Assembly (NCBI GenBank): GCA_002897115.2
Contig: BCIH01000009.1
Span: forward strand, 10,019-74,018
Length of the DNA stretch: 64,000 bases
Source: Prototheca cutis
Taxonomy: Eukaryota > Chlorophyta > Trebouxiophyceae > Chlorellales > Chlorellaceae
Reading direction: 5' to 3'
Part shown: one piece after another, positions 50,700 through 62,155 of the stretch
Position numbering within the stretch: position 1 is the stretch's first letter
Layout: the number at the start of each line of letters is the position of its first letter
The notes under the pieces: model-generated
The model's database searches: none
The model's input: the letters and a program-made list of their open reading frames with translations, nothing else
Told to the model about the DNA's origin: nothing
Program-made: the position numbers and the translations under genes

Positions 50700-51938
50700 A
50701 TGGCGACGCAGATCAGCAAGAAGCGGAAGGCGCGTCTTGGCGGGAGTGTGGGCAGGCCCATGGCGGAGCCTCCCGTGGGTGCACGGCCAGAGGAGCGCGG
50801 ATTCGATGGGCTGACAGGCTTCTTATCCTTTATTTTGCAGTTCGTTGCGGATGGCGTGTTCTACGCTGAGCTGAACGAGCTGCTGACCCGCGAGCTGGCT
50901 GAGGATGGGTACTCCGGCGTGGAGGTCCGTGTGACCCCCCTGCGCACGCAGATCATCATCCGCGCCACGCGCACCCAGGGAGTCCTTGGTAAGCAGCATG
51001 GCTATTGAGCGAGGTGGCGGGGACCCGTCGCCCGTGCACGGCGAGCGCGGAGTTCGTGTTTCCATGGCTGCCTGCCGGCCCATGGCCCCTACTGCGCGGG
51101 GCAGGCGGTGGATTGGTGGGGCACACTGCGCCCGGGCCTAGCACGCGCTGTCGACAGGCATTGTCCTGCTCTTTTTTGTCCTGGAGCCGTGCACGGAGTT
51201 TTACTGGTCGCTGGGGAGTGTACCAGCTTGGGCAGCTTGGATGCCCTCCAGGCTGGCTGGCCAGTCATGAGTTGGTACCCCTTTGCTGGCTTTGGCTTCC
51301 AAACAGGACCAATGTCCTTAACCCCACACCCCCCCGGCCTAAACACAACCCTAATGCTCCCAAACAAACATGCCAACACCGACGCCGACACCTCCCTCCC
51401 CCGACAACCCATTGCAGGCGAGAAGGGCCGCCGCATCCGCGAGCTGACGAGCGTTGTGCAGAAGCGTTTCAAGTTCCAGCCCGGTGCGGTCGAGCTGTAC
51501 GCCGAGAAGGTTGCCAACCGCGGCCTGTGCGCCGTTGCCCAGGCCGAGTCCCTGCGGTACAAGCTGCTGGGCGGTCTGGCCGTGCGCCGTGCATGCTACG
51601 GCGTGCTGCGGTATGTGATGGAGTCTGGCGCCAAGGGCTGCGAGGTGATCGTCTCTGGCAAGCTGCGGGCGCAGCGCGCCAAGTCCATGAAGTTCAAGGA
51701 CGGCTACATGGTGTCCTCGGGCAACCCCGTGCGCGAGTACATCGACGCCGCCGTCCGCCACGTGCTGCTGCGCCAGGGCGTGCTCGGCATCAAGGTCAAG
51801 ATCATGCGCGAGTGGGATCCCACCGGCAAGGTCGGCCCCCGCACCCCGCTGCCCGATGTCGTCACCGTGCTCAACCCCAAGGAGGAGGAGACGGGCGGCC
51901 TGCGCGTGCCAACCGGCGCCCCCCTGGTCGAGGCGTGA
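50700..51938 (+). CDS. RPS3: 40S ribosomal protein S3 (uS3); join(50700..50729,50841..50988,51418..51938)
   Basis: A 232-residue ribosomal protein at the mRNA entry of the 40S subunit. It is nearly identical to eukaryotic uS3: [36 protein letters not shown], the KH GxxG loop [50 protein letters not shown] and [20 protein letters not shown]. The first exon is 30 bases. Conservation fixes the first junction after KKRK, and the base pair there is GC (AAG|GCGCGT), so intron 1 (50730-50840) is a GC-AG intron beyond reasonable doubt. Introns 2 and 3 boundaries are GT-AG. A TGTAA at 52061-52065 follows. Confidence 0.98.
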
Positions 51939-52741
51939 GCGGCTACCACACGGTATGCAACCCCCGAGCGACCTCCCCTNCCCCTCAACGTGACCGACCG
52001 GGCGAGGGCGGAGCCTCCCCGCCTGCCCAAACCTCGTCGCCACACCCCTGCCCCGTCCAATGTAAAATCCAATGGACGCACTCGGGCAGACATGCACAAC
52101 AGGGATGGATGGATGGATGGATGGGCTAAGGTGTTGAGGTACCATTCACACACAGACAGTCATGACGAGTCGCATACATGGCGCCTGCATAAATGGTGAA
52201 ATGATTAAAAAGGTGCTTCACTGGGCCCGCACCGCCGGGCAAGGGGCGGGGGTGGTTTTGGGGATCGGGCAAAGCCGATCTCGTGGACTGAATGCCTCCT
52301 GCCCGGCCCCCCGCCCGTCGAACGGGTTCGATCCACAGACTCCTCGCAATCGCACAGCCTGGACTCCACCACCGGCGCAAATTTCATTGTAATGGCAGTC
52401 TTGAGAGCCAACGGCATGGAATGACGGCAGAGATCGCCGCTGCATGCGCGGAGGGATGTGCCGGATCACCGTTCCGGGGCGCCATTGCGACGACCCACCC
52501 ACGAGGCAGCATGGGAAGGGGGCCCCACGCCGGTATCGCCCCCACCAAGCACATGAATGTCATATACTTTGAAAGGACATGACCACAGCCACGCCTCGAA
52601 GGCCATCGGAGCGGCCACCCACGGCGCTGCAGGCAAGCATGGGAGAGGGCGCTCCTGTGTTTGGGAACAGGTGTCGTCGTTCCATGGCTGAGCTCAGAGC
52701 CCTCCCCAGCGCCACGGCAGAACCGCATGTACCCCTAGCGC
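51939..52741. other. RPS3 3' UTR and spacer
   Basis: About 800 bases. TGTAA at 52061-52065 is the likely RPS3 poly(A) signal, and (ATGG)n follows at about 52102-52123. A GGTTCGATCC string near 52324 resembles a tRNA B box but no tRNA folds around it. Confidence 0.5.
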
Positions 52742-54958
52742 ATGGATCATCCTCAAATGCAGGTGTGCAAATGGCTGCTCCAGAGGAACTACTTGTTGAC
52801 CTCACTGGAGTTGTTGCTGGAGGCAGGCGAAGCCGGCCGCGAGGACGAGGTGGCTTGCCTGCAGGCCCTCTTCTCCGATCAAACCCTGTTCCCACCCGAG
52901 CGCCTGGTGTCATACACCGGCCAGGAATGTGGGTTGGCCATAATGGTGGTGGTGGTAGTGTGTCTGGGAGGGTGGACCCGGTGTTAGGGACTTGCGTCCA
53001 GACCACAGATTTTCACCCCTTTATCTTGTAGTATTCATTCCACCCAGCATACGCCAAATAAAAATTCTTAACACGCAGCACTGGACTTTCAAGCAGTGGC
53101 GCGGGCGAGGGAGGAGCGGCTGGCGCTCGTCGAGTACGAGCTGCGGGTGGCTCGCGAAGATGCCATCGAGCTTACTGCCGACGGGGGTGCTGGAGGTGGT
53201 GAGGGACTTTCAAATGACAAGACAGCCCCAGCTGGGGCTACATCTAAGACTGAGGGTGCCTCAAGAGGGCCGGACCAGGGGAGCTCCACACCGCCACCGA
53301 CGACCGAGCAGCGGGCGGTTCTGAATGCGGTGGTCCTGCGGTACCTCGACCAGCAAGGGTACCGCATCTCGGCAGGAACGCTGCGGGCCGAGGCGGGCTC
53401 GGCGTCGACGCCGGCGGGCGCTGCCGCCGCGGCCAGGCTGGAAGCCGCTGCGCCCTTGTTGGCAGACTGCCTTGACGCCCTGGTCAGAGCTGAAGCGCTG
53501 CGGACTGAACTGGCCAGTCGCGAGCTGGGCATCACAGAGCTCAAATCGCAATTGGCATTGGCGCGGTCCAGGGTGGCAGAGCTCGAAGCTGCCCGGGACG
53601 TGGCAGGAGCACAGCTGGAAAAGACGCAGGCCGGGCTTGATTTTGCCATGGCGCGCGTGGCGGAGCTGGAGGCCACGGTGATGCTGGGCGGGGCCAGGAG
53701 GGTGGCAGAGGCATCTGTGGATGCTTCTGACGTCAGCGACCGAGCCGGCACTCCCGGCGATGCCTTTGCGGGTCTGTCTGATGAGCGCGAAGTTGGGTTA
53801 GATGGTGGCACAGCGGATGCTGTTGACTGCACGAGTGGAGAGGCAGTGGAGGAGGGAGCAAGGCCCTTCGCTACCAAGCCAGCTGTCTCTGGTCCTGACG
53901 CCGCCACCGGCACATCGTCATCTCGCAAAGCAGGCATCGCTGCCGATGGGGGCGTGCCTGCCGCTCCCCATCTCCACGATATTCCATCATCCTCGACCTC
54001 CGGTGTACCACCGTCACCCGTTCCGGCCCCGACGCCGCGGCTGGCACTGGACGAGGTGTCGGCGGCGCTGCCTGAACTGCTGCCACATGTACTCATCGCG
54101 AGGCGATCTGCAGCAGTGCCGCTGCTTCGGGTGCTGGCGGCACAGCATCCCAGGCTGGAAGCCCGCAGCGCGGCCGTGGCCCAACTTGCCGCGCTGTATC
54201 GTCGACCCAGCATGGAGCAACGGCGCGAGATTTGTGCCGCATTGGCAGAGCTGGCGGGGATTGTGGGGCGGGCCCGGTGCGCACTGGAAGTCCTGCCCGC
54301 GTTGCTGGGTGCCTGCGGGCCCGATGCCTCGGTCGAACGCCGTGTGCTGGCCTGCGAAGCTGCGGCTGCACTAGCACCGAGGCTGCCGCCGCGGGCGCTG
54401 GCCGGTCCTGCGCTGGGTCTGGTCCAGCATGCAGCAGAGAGTAGCATACCCGAAGTCCGCGAAGCTGCTGTTCTTGCATTGGGAGCGGTCCTGGATGCCG
54501 GACCGGATCCGCAACGTTCCGCAGGGCGAGCCGCGGAGACGGCGCTGGCACTGGCGCTGGACCCGGCGCCACAGGTCGCCGGTGCCGCATTAACAGTCGC
54601 GGTGCCATGCTTTGCACGCTGGGCGCGCCGAGCCGCGCCATCTGAATTACTGGAAACGACGCACGAGGTCATGGTCATGCTGGATGCTGAGCTGGCAGCC
54701 GCGCCGTTTCTGGCGGGAACGCCAGAGGCCATGGTCGACGTGGGCGAAGCCATTCTGCGTGCCCCGTCTGAAGTGACATTCTGGCGGGTGAGTGGGGGAG
54801 TTTGGTCAGATTTAGTTCCTTTTTTGGTGGTTGACTTGTTGCCTTCGCTGTATGGACTAGGAGGCGGGGAGGTGGAGCAGGGAGCCCCGCGTCAGAATCG
54901 GTGTCAGACACCGCTGGCACGTTGCCATGGAAAGAAGGGGACACCCGCATGGGCCTCA

Positions 54959-55029
<71 letters not shown>

Positions 55030-57083
55030 ACACCATTGTGAACCCCTATCCTGAAAGCAGGCCACGGCATTGCTGGGCGTGGCAGGGGTGCTGGTGCCCG
55101 AAGTTCACGGCCTCGCGGCAGACACCGTCCCGGAGAGCTTGCTGCGCCTGGTTGTGCAAGAGGACGCTGGGGGAAAGGGGGATGCGGAGACCGTGCCACG
55201 ACCGGGGCAGAGGACATCTGGCAAAGAGCAGCAGCTCTCTGCCAAGCCTGCAGCTCTTAAGCCGGGCAGTTCTTTGCAAAGCAGTCACTATGCAGCAGCA
55301 CTGGAGTTGTGGTGCTCGAACCGTGGCGGGTCGCCAGTGTCGTCCCCGGGAACCGAGTACCATGACAACGAGGCCGCCTTACCGAGGCCCAAACCTCACC
55401 ATAGACCTACCAACTGGCCGGCGGCTGAGACGCTGCTGTTTGACGTGGTCCCTGCGACCACCAGCGCAGCGAGTTGTCTGGCCCCGACATGGGCCACGGC
55501 TTCGTTGCGCCGCGGCTTTGCAGCACTGTTCGCAGCTGTCTGCGGCGGCGGCGGACCTGGGTTTGCACGGCTGGGCGTGCAGCCGTTGGTGTACGCGGCG
55601 GCGGGCCTTCCGGCCTGGCTGGTCGACGACATGGAGCACACCTCGGAAGCCGTGGCGGAAGCTGCGAGGAAGCTTGCACCCCATGCGCCCGCGGTGGAGC
55701 TTGCCAGCCATGCCAGCCTGCTGCCGCTGCTCCTAGCGGGCGTGCTGCCGGCCGTTGGGCCCGGCGCGGCACGAACCTTGCTGACTCGCTTGCTGGCCGG
55801 CGGCCGAGCGGGGTGGGCAGCCACACACATGAGCACGCTGGCACATGCACTGCGCTGCGCCGCCGCCGACAGCACCAGTGCCAGGGTGTGCTTTGGGGGA
55901 ATTTCTTGGATTTATTACCAGACAGGTGCATTGAAGGCCTGATTGTTTGTTCGATTTGTGCAAGAAAGGGAGAGGATATACCCACATCCACACACCAAGC
56001 AACCCAGCAACCAATCCATTCTTCAATACCCTCGCACCCTCCGAAACAGGAGGCAATCATAGGCATCATCCAGGAAACGGGAGCAAGCACCACAACTGAG
56101 CTGCGGGTGTGCGCCGCTGCCTTTGCGGCCAACGTGGCTCGGACGTTGTCTTCGGAGCAGGTCACGGCGATGATTGTCCCAGTACTGCACAGCATCGTGC
56201 GGGGAAGAAAGCAGGGCCGGAACAATCGACGGGTGTCCCGGGGAGCAGAGCCGGCCAGCCACACAGGTGGCCCAGCGGCCGGAGAAGAACCAGTTGCCGT
56301 GGATCAGCTCGCGGCGATCGCTGCAGCCGTGGACCTTCTCATCAGCTTCCCAGACGATGAGGAAGTTCAATCAGCCGTTCTCGGTGGGGGTGTGGTGGTG
56401 GGGGTGTGTGGGGGGGGATGGGGCTTCCAGGGCTAATGTTGATCGTTTGGTGCATGGCTTTGGGATAGGGCCAGAACCTTGTCATCCAGACGGAATTTCC
56501 ATGATTGTGTCCCTGCACAGCTTGAATCCATACACCGATCCCCCCTCCAAAAATAGGCATGCTGGACGGGGCTGTGAGCTCACCGGAGGTTGAGCTGGCG
56601 CTGTTGCGCTGCGCGGCTCGTGTCATGGCGGCCGCGCCGGCCGGCACGCTCGAATCGCTTCTGCAGCGAGTGTTGCTGCTCCTGGCGGGCCTGCACTCAC
56701 GGGCGGGGAGCGGTCGGACTCAGGCAGCGCAGCGCGAGGCTGCGGCTGCAGTGTTTGGGCTAGTGTACCGGGTGGACCCAGCACGGCTGGATGCCGGGTC
56801 CCGAGCGGCACTGCACTATGCCGCAGCCTTGCAGGCCCTGGCCCGAGAGGCTGACCTGCTCGACCCGGGGGCACGGGATGTGCTGGGATCGATCATCGCC
56901 GATGCCGGGGTCGCGGCGGAGCTGACCCCGCCACGGGCCAGTGGCGGGACAGCTGTCCCCGGGGCACAACCCGCCACCCAGCGTCCCGACCCCGATGGCC
57001 TGGAAGCATTAGTGCTGTCCCAATTTGTCTCTGGACACATCTTTGGCGACTGGCGCTGGGAGGACGTCCTCATGGACGTGTAA
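52742..57083 (+). CDS. RELCH-like LisH, coiled-coil and HEAT-repeat protein; join(52742..52928,53079..54787,55061..55885,56050..56383,56557..57083)
   Basis: A 1193-residue protein. It starts with a LisH-like segment VCKWLLQRNYLLTSLELLLEAGE and LFSDQTLFPPERLVSYTG, then REERLALVEYELRVAREDAI, the arrangement of RELCH (KIAA1468) and its plant homologue. A second LisH is LNAVVLRYLDQQGYRISAGT. Coiled coil covers residues of about 190-280. HEAT repeats then fill the rest (LPELLPHVLIARRSAAVPLL, LRVCAAAFAANVARTL and many Ala/Leu helices). In animals RELCH binds Rab11 and helps move cholesterol from recycling endosomes to the trans-Golgi (family knowledge). Exon phases agree throughout. The start at 52742 (MDHPQM) is the first Met, but a CAAATGCAG acceptor-like site just after it allows an upstream exon. 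Confidence 0.85.
54960..55029. repeat. Homopolymer C tract of about 69 bases in RELCH intron 2
   Basis: An uninterrupted C run inside a spliced intron, about 30 bases before the acceptor. Its true length is uncertain. Confidence 0.9.
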
Positions 57084-57115
57084 CGATCAATCAATCAACA
57101 CAGGGGAGGCGTGTG

Positions 57116-57152
<37 letters not shown>

Positions 57153-57411
57153 TGGAGGGTGGAAGGGGGGATCGTCGTCATGGCATGGATGGTTCTCAAG
57201 GTCTGTTGGTCGAGGTGATGGTCAGTAGCGGGTCACTCCATGCTGATCAGCAGAAGCCTCCTCACTCCGACGTGCACAACAACAGCAAGGGAGTCAAAAC
57301 ATTACATGAGGGAACTGAGACAAGGCTCAAGGCCATATGTTGGGCATCTCTCGGGAACATGAGACACACAGTCATTGTCTATGTTGTCATTGGCATTCGG
57401 GCCAGCACTCG
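57084..57411. other. Convergent 3' region with (GT)n
   Basis: 328 bases. A (GT)n run lies at about 57118-57150, and the minus strand has TGTAA at 57303-57307, 105 bases after the RWP-RK stop. No gene seen. Confidence 0.5.
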
Positions 57412-58985
57412 TCAGCACATGATGATGCCTTGGGCAGAGAGTGTCAGTTGGCCGCAAGTCAACTGGTGCAGCTCTCCTTGCAATTCTTCCATCTTGGCTT
57501 GCAGAGCACTGCGCTCTCCAGGGGACTCGGGCACCCTGCTGACCAGCTCCTGAACCCGTTTCTCAATGCTCTTCAACTGGTGGTGTGTGGAGTCATTGGA
57601 TGGAGGGGAATCGCGAGGTTTTAAACTGGAAAATGGGTGTGGACATGCCGTTTCCATGGTCCAAATGGCTTGCTCACGAGAAGAATGAAAGCACCATGAT
57701 ATACTTGCACCCACACCCGCTCCGCAACACCCTCCTCCATCCAATCCCACCTTGCGCTGGGGCCAACGGTGGATGTTGTGCCGTCGGCAGATCTTCTTCA
57801 GCACGGTGGGACAGATGTCCATCATGCGTGCTGCGTCGCTGATAGGATGCACAAAGTACTGTGCAATGGCACGGATGTCTGTGCACCCTTTTCTCTGGTC
57901 CATCCGCGTCGATGCCTCGCCGCCAGACTGCGTGATTGTCCGGGGCGATTTGGGGGCTGCTATCTTGTGCAGAGCTCTCGATAGAGTTGGAAGGAATGCA
58001 GCGGCGCGGCATCAAAGCCACACACGAATGCTCTTCCCATCCCAAATCAGATGCTCACCAGGCGGCTGGGGCTCTGGCCAGGCGCGGAGCCTCGAGACCG
58101 TAGTGGCAGGGGGCTGCCACCAAACATGGATGACTGACTGGGGCCGCATGAAGTTGGCGCCGTGCTTCCACTGTTCATCCCAGACAGGGACAAGGACAGT
58201 TCTGCCCAAGTACGCGTCGGTCCGTTTGAGAGGGGAGGCTGTGTGATATTGTTTTCCAACCAGTGTGCATGGTAGTGCTGGACTCCTATTGGGGACTGGT
58301 TACCAAGGAATGTGCTTGCTGAAGCCCCACTCGGCACCAGCACTGGCTGCCAACGCCCTCCCCAACCCCAACCCCAAACACGACGCCCATGCTTGCCTTG
58401 GATGCGGGGTGGGCAGGCGTAATGTTTCACCACACAAAAACCCTCTTGGAGTTTGAGTGCCACAAAAGCCTCGACCATGGCTTCCCAGCTGCAACTGGCA
58501 TCGTCGTTAAACCTGTGTGTGTGTGGGTGTGTGTGTGTGTTTTTGGGGGGGGGGGGACGAAGGCCGGCGGCTGCAGGCACCCCTGGATAAGATCAAAGCT
58601 TCGGCCAGCTCAAACGTTTGCCCAATCCCCCAAGGTGCGTCAGAATCAACCCAAAACATCACAAACAAGGGCAAAATGCACACTGCAACCAATAATGACG
58701 CGGAATCCGGTCCATCATGTTTCCTTCCGAGTCTCTTACCTGGCCTGGACTGCCGCTGGGGCTTGGTCCGTGGCACCCACGTCCGCCAGTTGACTGACGG
58801 TGGCCAACACGCCGTCGTCCTCCTGCTGAATCACCAGACGGCAAACTTGCAGCCCTGCCAGCCCAAACGCATAGACACATAAAACAGTGAAGTGGGTTCA
58901 TCGCGGATTGGGCTCCGGACCAGTCATTGAGCGGGAACAACCCCGAAACAGGGGCCCCATCAAAGTCAAACCCCGGTTCGAACAT
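57412..58985 (-). CDS. RWP-RK transcription factor; complement(join(57412..57576,57751..57927,58059..58318,58397..58488,58740..58854,58886..58985))
   Basis: A 302-residue protein whose RWP-RK DNA-binding domain is clear near the C-terminus: DIRAIAQYFVHPISDAARMM, then DICPTVLKKICRRHNIHRWPQRK, then a leucine-rich coil (LKSIEKRVQELVSRV, ALQAKMEELQGELHQL). RWP-RK factors control nitrogen response and gamete or egg-cell fate in green plants. The short N-terminal part (MFEPGFDFDGAPVSG, LQVCRLVIQQEDDGVL, SWEAMVEAFVALKLQEGFCV) is not recognised; a Ser/Pro/Gly linker follows. It lacks the long GAF-like and PB1 domains of NLPs, so it is closer to RKD-type proteins. The intron at 58319-58396 starts GCAAGC (GC-AG), by phase only. 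All six exons join to a whole number of codons. Confidence 0.85.
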
Positions 58986-59524
58986 GCGACTCTCTCACCC
59001 TTCTGCATCGACAGATCCTGCAAGATGTACATGCTGCATGAAAAATATATAGATTTCTACGACTTTTTGCAAAGTTCATTTCTGCGATCAGGGCTATTGG
59101 CTTCGGGGGGAGTCCCCCCGAACTCCGAGATGAGCCCAGCGTCTGGGGTTTTCGTTGTGACGCATCGGCGCCACCCTTTCCAAGATCACCGGAGGGACCT
59201 CCATGGAGGACGACCCACTCCACACGCCATCACACACAGCACATGAAGATATTTTCGTATCACACCAGGATTTCAGAACGCACACGAAGATCACATTAAT
59301 TCTTAGAAAGCTTGATCACGAAGCGGGCACTCCAGTCCTGGGGATGGGGTTGGACTCGGGCAAAGGACAGGATGTGTCTGAGACGCCTGAAAAATTTGGA
59401 TCAACCAAGCCTTGCCGCCCGGATCTCAAACCCTATGATCAGGTACTGCATTATTTGAAAATCAGAAAGAGTCCTCCTGTGGTCACACCGGCCTGTCGTC
59501 CACAGCCTGCAGCCCCGCCTGACG
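58986..59524. other. Spacer between two minus-strand genes
   Basis: About 540 bases, fairly AT-rich near 59035-59060; promoter of the RWP-RK gene and 3' UTR of the next. No gene seen. Confidence 0.45.
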
Positions 59525-61581
59525 TCAACCGGCACCAGAGTCCAGGCCAGCGGCTGGGAAGAAGCGCGAGGGCGGACGCAGCATCCTTGACCCCGGTATC
59601 TGCACGTGTGCCAGCGCAGGCTCCACACGGACCGGCATTGCGTTTGTGGCATCCGGAGCGATGCCCATGCCGGTGCCGTCGTTGGGGCTGCCCGTCTGCA
59701 ACGCAGCACTGTTTCCACAAACGGACCCTGACAACAGTCCCGCACTCAAGCCATCTGGTCCGTAAAAGAGTAAGCGCACGTCGTTTGATATCTTAGAGCG
59801 CAATGCCAATGCTGTGGCGATACTTTTGCAGTGTTTCACCCACAAATCTTTCTGCAGTTCTTGCGAGCGCCAACGGGCAGAGGAACAGGGTTGGTGTCCC
59901 GACAACCGCAGCCTCGGAAACCAAACACCAGTCATAAAAACTCTCGCGCACGTACCCTTGGGCGTAGACTCTGCGCCTCCGGCGGCGCTGTCCCCCTGAG
60001 ATGACGCTGTATAGCTGGAGAACCGCCGGAGCTCATGCTCTGGCGCGGAGCTGGCCTTGAGGAGTCCGCGCTGCCAGAGCCGCAGCCTGGCTGGGACCCC
60101 AGCGATGGAGCCGTCGCCAGGAGGCACGCCCACGGACACCTCGACCCCCGGCGTCCAGGCCGTTCCAAGGCCGCCGCCAAAGACAACCGCACCCGTCGTG
60201 GAATTGGGAGATGGTCCATTTGCATCGCTAGCGACAGCGGCATCGTTGTCCACACCGATGCCCTGCCCACTTGGAGGCAAGGGCAGACCCGGCGTCGCCA
60301 GGGCCCGCACTGCCTGCAGTGCCTCAAACTCCTCCAGGGCTCCCAGCAGACGCAGCGGGTCGGACACGGAGCGCAGCGGCCGTGACGGCGGCCGGTCGCC
60401 ACGCAGCCGGGCCAGCGCCGCTTCAAATGCCGAGTCAGGGGACAGTGGCCGGTCGGGCGGCGGCGCCGGTTCTTGGCTTTTCATTGGTGCTGCACTCGTT
60501 TCACGGCCCGATTGGTCCACTGTGGAGGTGTCCATGGGCTGAGATACAGCCCCTGCGAGCGGTGGCACGGCCGCTACAGCATTAGAATCGGAACTCAACG
60601 GCGCGGCCTGCTTGGTAACCATTGCCGAAGAAGGTACAAAGGGCCGTGCCTGCGGCTGCAGCCGAGCACCGCTGAGCGGTCTGGGAGGCGGCGCGGGGGG
60701 AGGCGCAGCGTATGCCGGGTAGGGTACCGGTCCCGGCCATGCATAGTACATCCCCGGTGGCATCACCCCGGGCGGCGTGAGGCTCCTGGGCGGCGGCGCC
60801 ACGGGCAGAGGCGGGGCAAGCTGTGGGGTGGGCTGCAGCTTTGGAAGCACCACGAGCTCATCATCTGGAGGCTCGTTGCAGAGCACTGCCAAATTGTGCA
60901 AGTAGTCGGCCAGAGACTCGGGGTCCAGGCCTGCAGGGAGGGAGATGGCCAACGGGTGATGTTGGGCCTGCGATCCCGGGTCAGCTCGAAGCTCCCTGGG
61001 CAATGCACTGATGGCGAAGCACGTCGCTGCATCGGATCTCAATCCCAATTCCAACCCCATGGCACCCACAGATAGACATCAACATGCATGCATACTATGC
61101 CAGCGGCAATCGCCCCTCTGTCGAAGGCAACACCAACAGACAGCCACCCTGTACCGGCAGCGCTGGAGGCAAAGGCCTGCAGAATTTCGCCATAATCCAA
61201 GTGGTGTGCGTGGGTGGCCCTGGCAAACAGTTGTGCCGGGGCGGTTCCCGAGACCGGCACCGCAGGGTCTGCCCGCTGGGCGTCGGTGGGGGGGGGGCTG
61301 GGGGNGGGCTGGGGGTGAGCTGGGGAGCCTCGTCCATCCCCCACCCTGCCCTCCAGCTCTCGCCGAACTGCCGAGAGGGCGTCCGTCAGGAAAAGGGTGC
61401 CCAGTCCATGCCCGCACAGGGAGTCCAAGCAGTCCACATAGACCTTCAGCTCGCTCGCATGCAGCCCTTGCAGGTCGGGGCCCGAGCTGGGAGGGCTGCC
61501 ATGATGAGCAGAGGACAGCTCGGACGAGCCTGAGGTGGACCGGGGCCCAGCCGCATGCACGCNCTCTGCCGCCTCAGACAT
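59525..61581 (-). CDS. Proline-rich protein of unknown function; complement(join(59525..59859,59956..60930,61155..61275,61345..61581))
   Basis: A 555-residue protein from four exons that join in phase. The N-terminal 125 residues look folded: ASELKVYVDCLDSLCGHGLG, then TLFLTDALSAVRRELEG, then HHLDYGEILQAFASSAAG, then DPESLADYLHNLAVLCNEPP. A long low-complexity region (MPPGMYYAWPGPVPYPAYAA, Pro/Ser/Ala-rich) follows, then a patch LSPDSAFEAALARLRGDRPP. The last exon begins ELQKDLWVKHCKSIATALAL, again helical. I recognise no family. An ambiguous base in codon 7 (61563) does not affect the frame; another N (61306) is in intron 1, which is C-rich. The start at 61581 is the first Met of the frame, and the gene is divergent from TSG101. 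Confidence 0.7.
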
Positions 61582-62155
61582 CTGGGATTGGCATGTTCAG
61601 CGCCGTAGGGTCATTGATGGAGCATCTGATCAGGCCGAAACCCAGGGGAACCTGCTCAACACCAGTCGTTGCTCCGTGTGGTCGGCGAAGCACAACGCCA
61701 ACAGAAGCAGGTCCTTCCCAAAGCCCATCAGCTGCCTGGAGATTGCCTCAAAAACCAGAAAACAATATGAGAGGGCAGTTCATGTACAGCAGGTACCGAT
61801 CATGGGAGAGGATCGCCGGCTTCGCCACAGGTGGTTCGAGTCTCGGCACAAGCAGGGGGTGTGATCACATTGGCGCTTGCTGAGCTCGCTTTAACAGGGC
61901 TCCGATGTTGAAGTTCGACGCGTCTGGGAACAGCACAGCCAATTACCCGTTCAAGTAAATTGGAGTACAACTTGCTTGCTCAGGATCCGAGTGGAAGAAG
62001 GTGTCGTGACTGGGGCTCCCGGCTCCTAGGGCACCCCCGCCGCGGAAGGGAGGGTGTGCCCAGACAGACGCGAAACGAGCTCTGCCTGTCCGCCGCAAGA
62101 TGCGCGAGTAGGTCTTTTCCTGAATAGGACGCCATTACCGTTGACCGGGCTGAGC
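61582..62155. promoter_or_regulatory. Divergent promoter region, proline-rich gene and TSG101
   Basis: 574 bases, no gene seen. Confidence 0.45.

Noticed and set aside
52318..52335. tRNA B-box-like GGTTCGATCC
   Set aside because: The flanking bases do not form a T stem and no acceptor or anticodon stem is found on either strand.
53089..54753. 554-codon Ser/Ala-rich frame on minus, antisense to the RELCH-like gene
   Set aside because: The plus strand splices in phase to a LisH/HEAT protein; the minus frame is low-complexity shadow.
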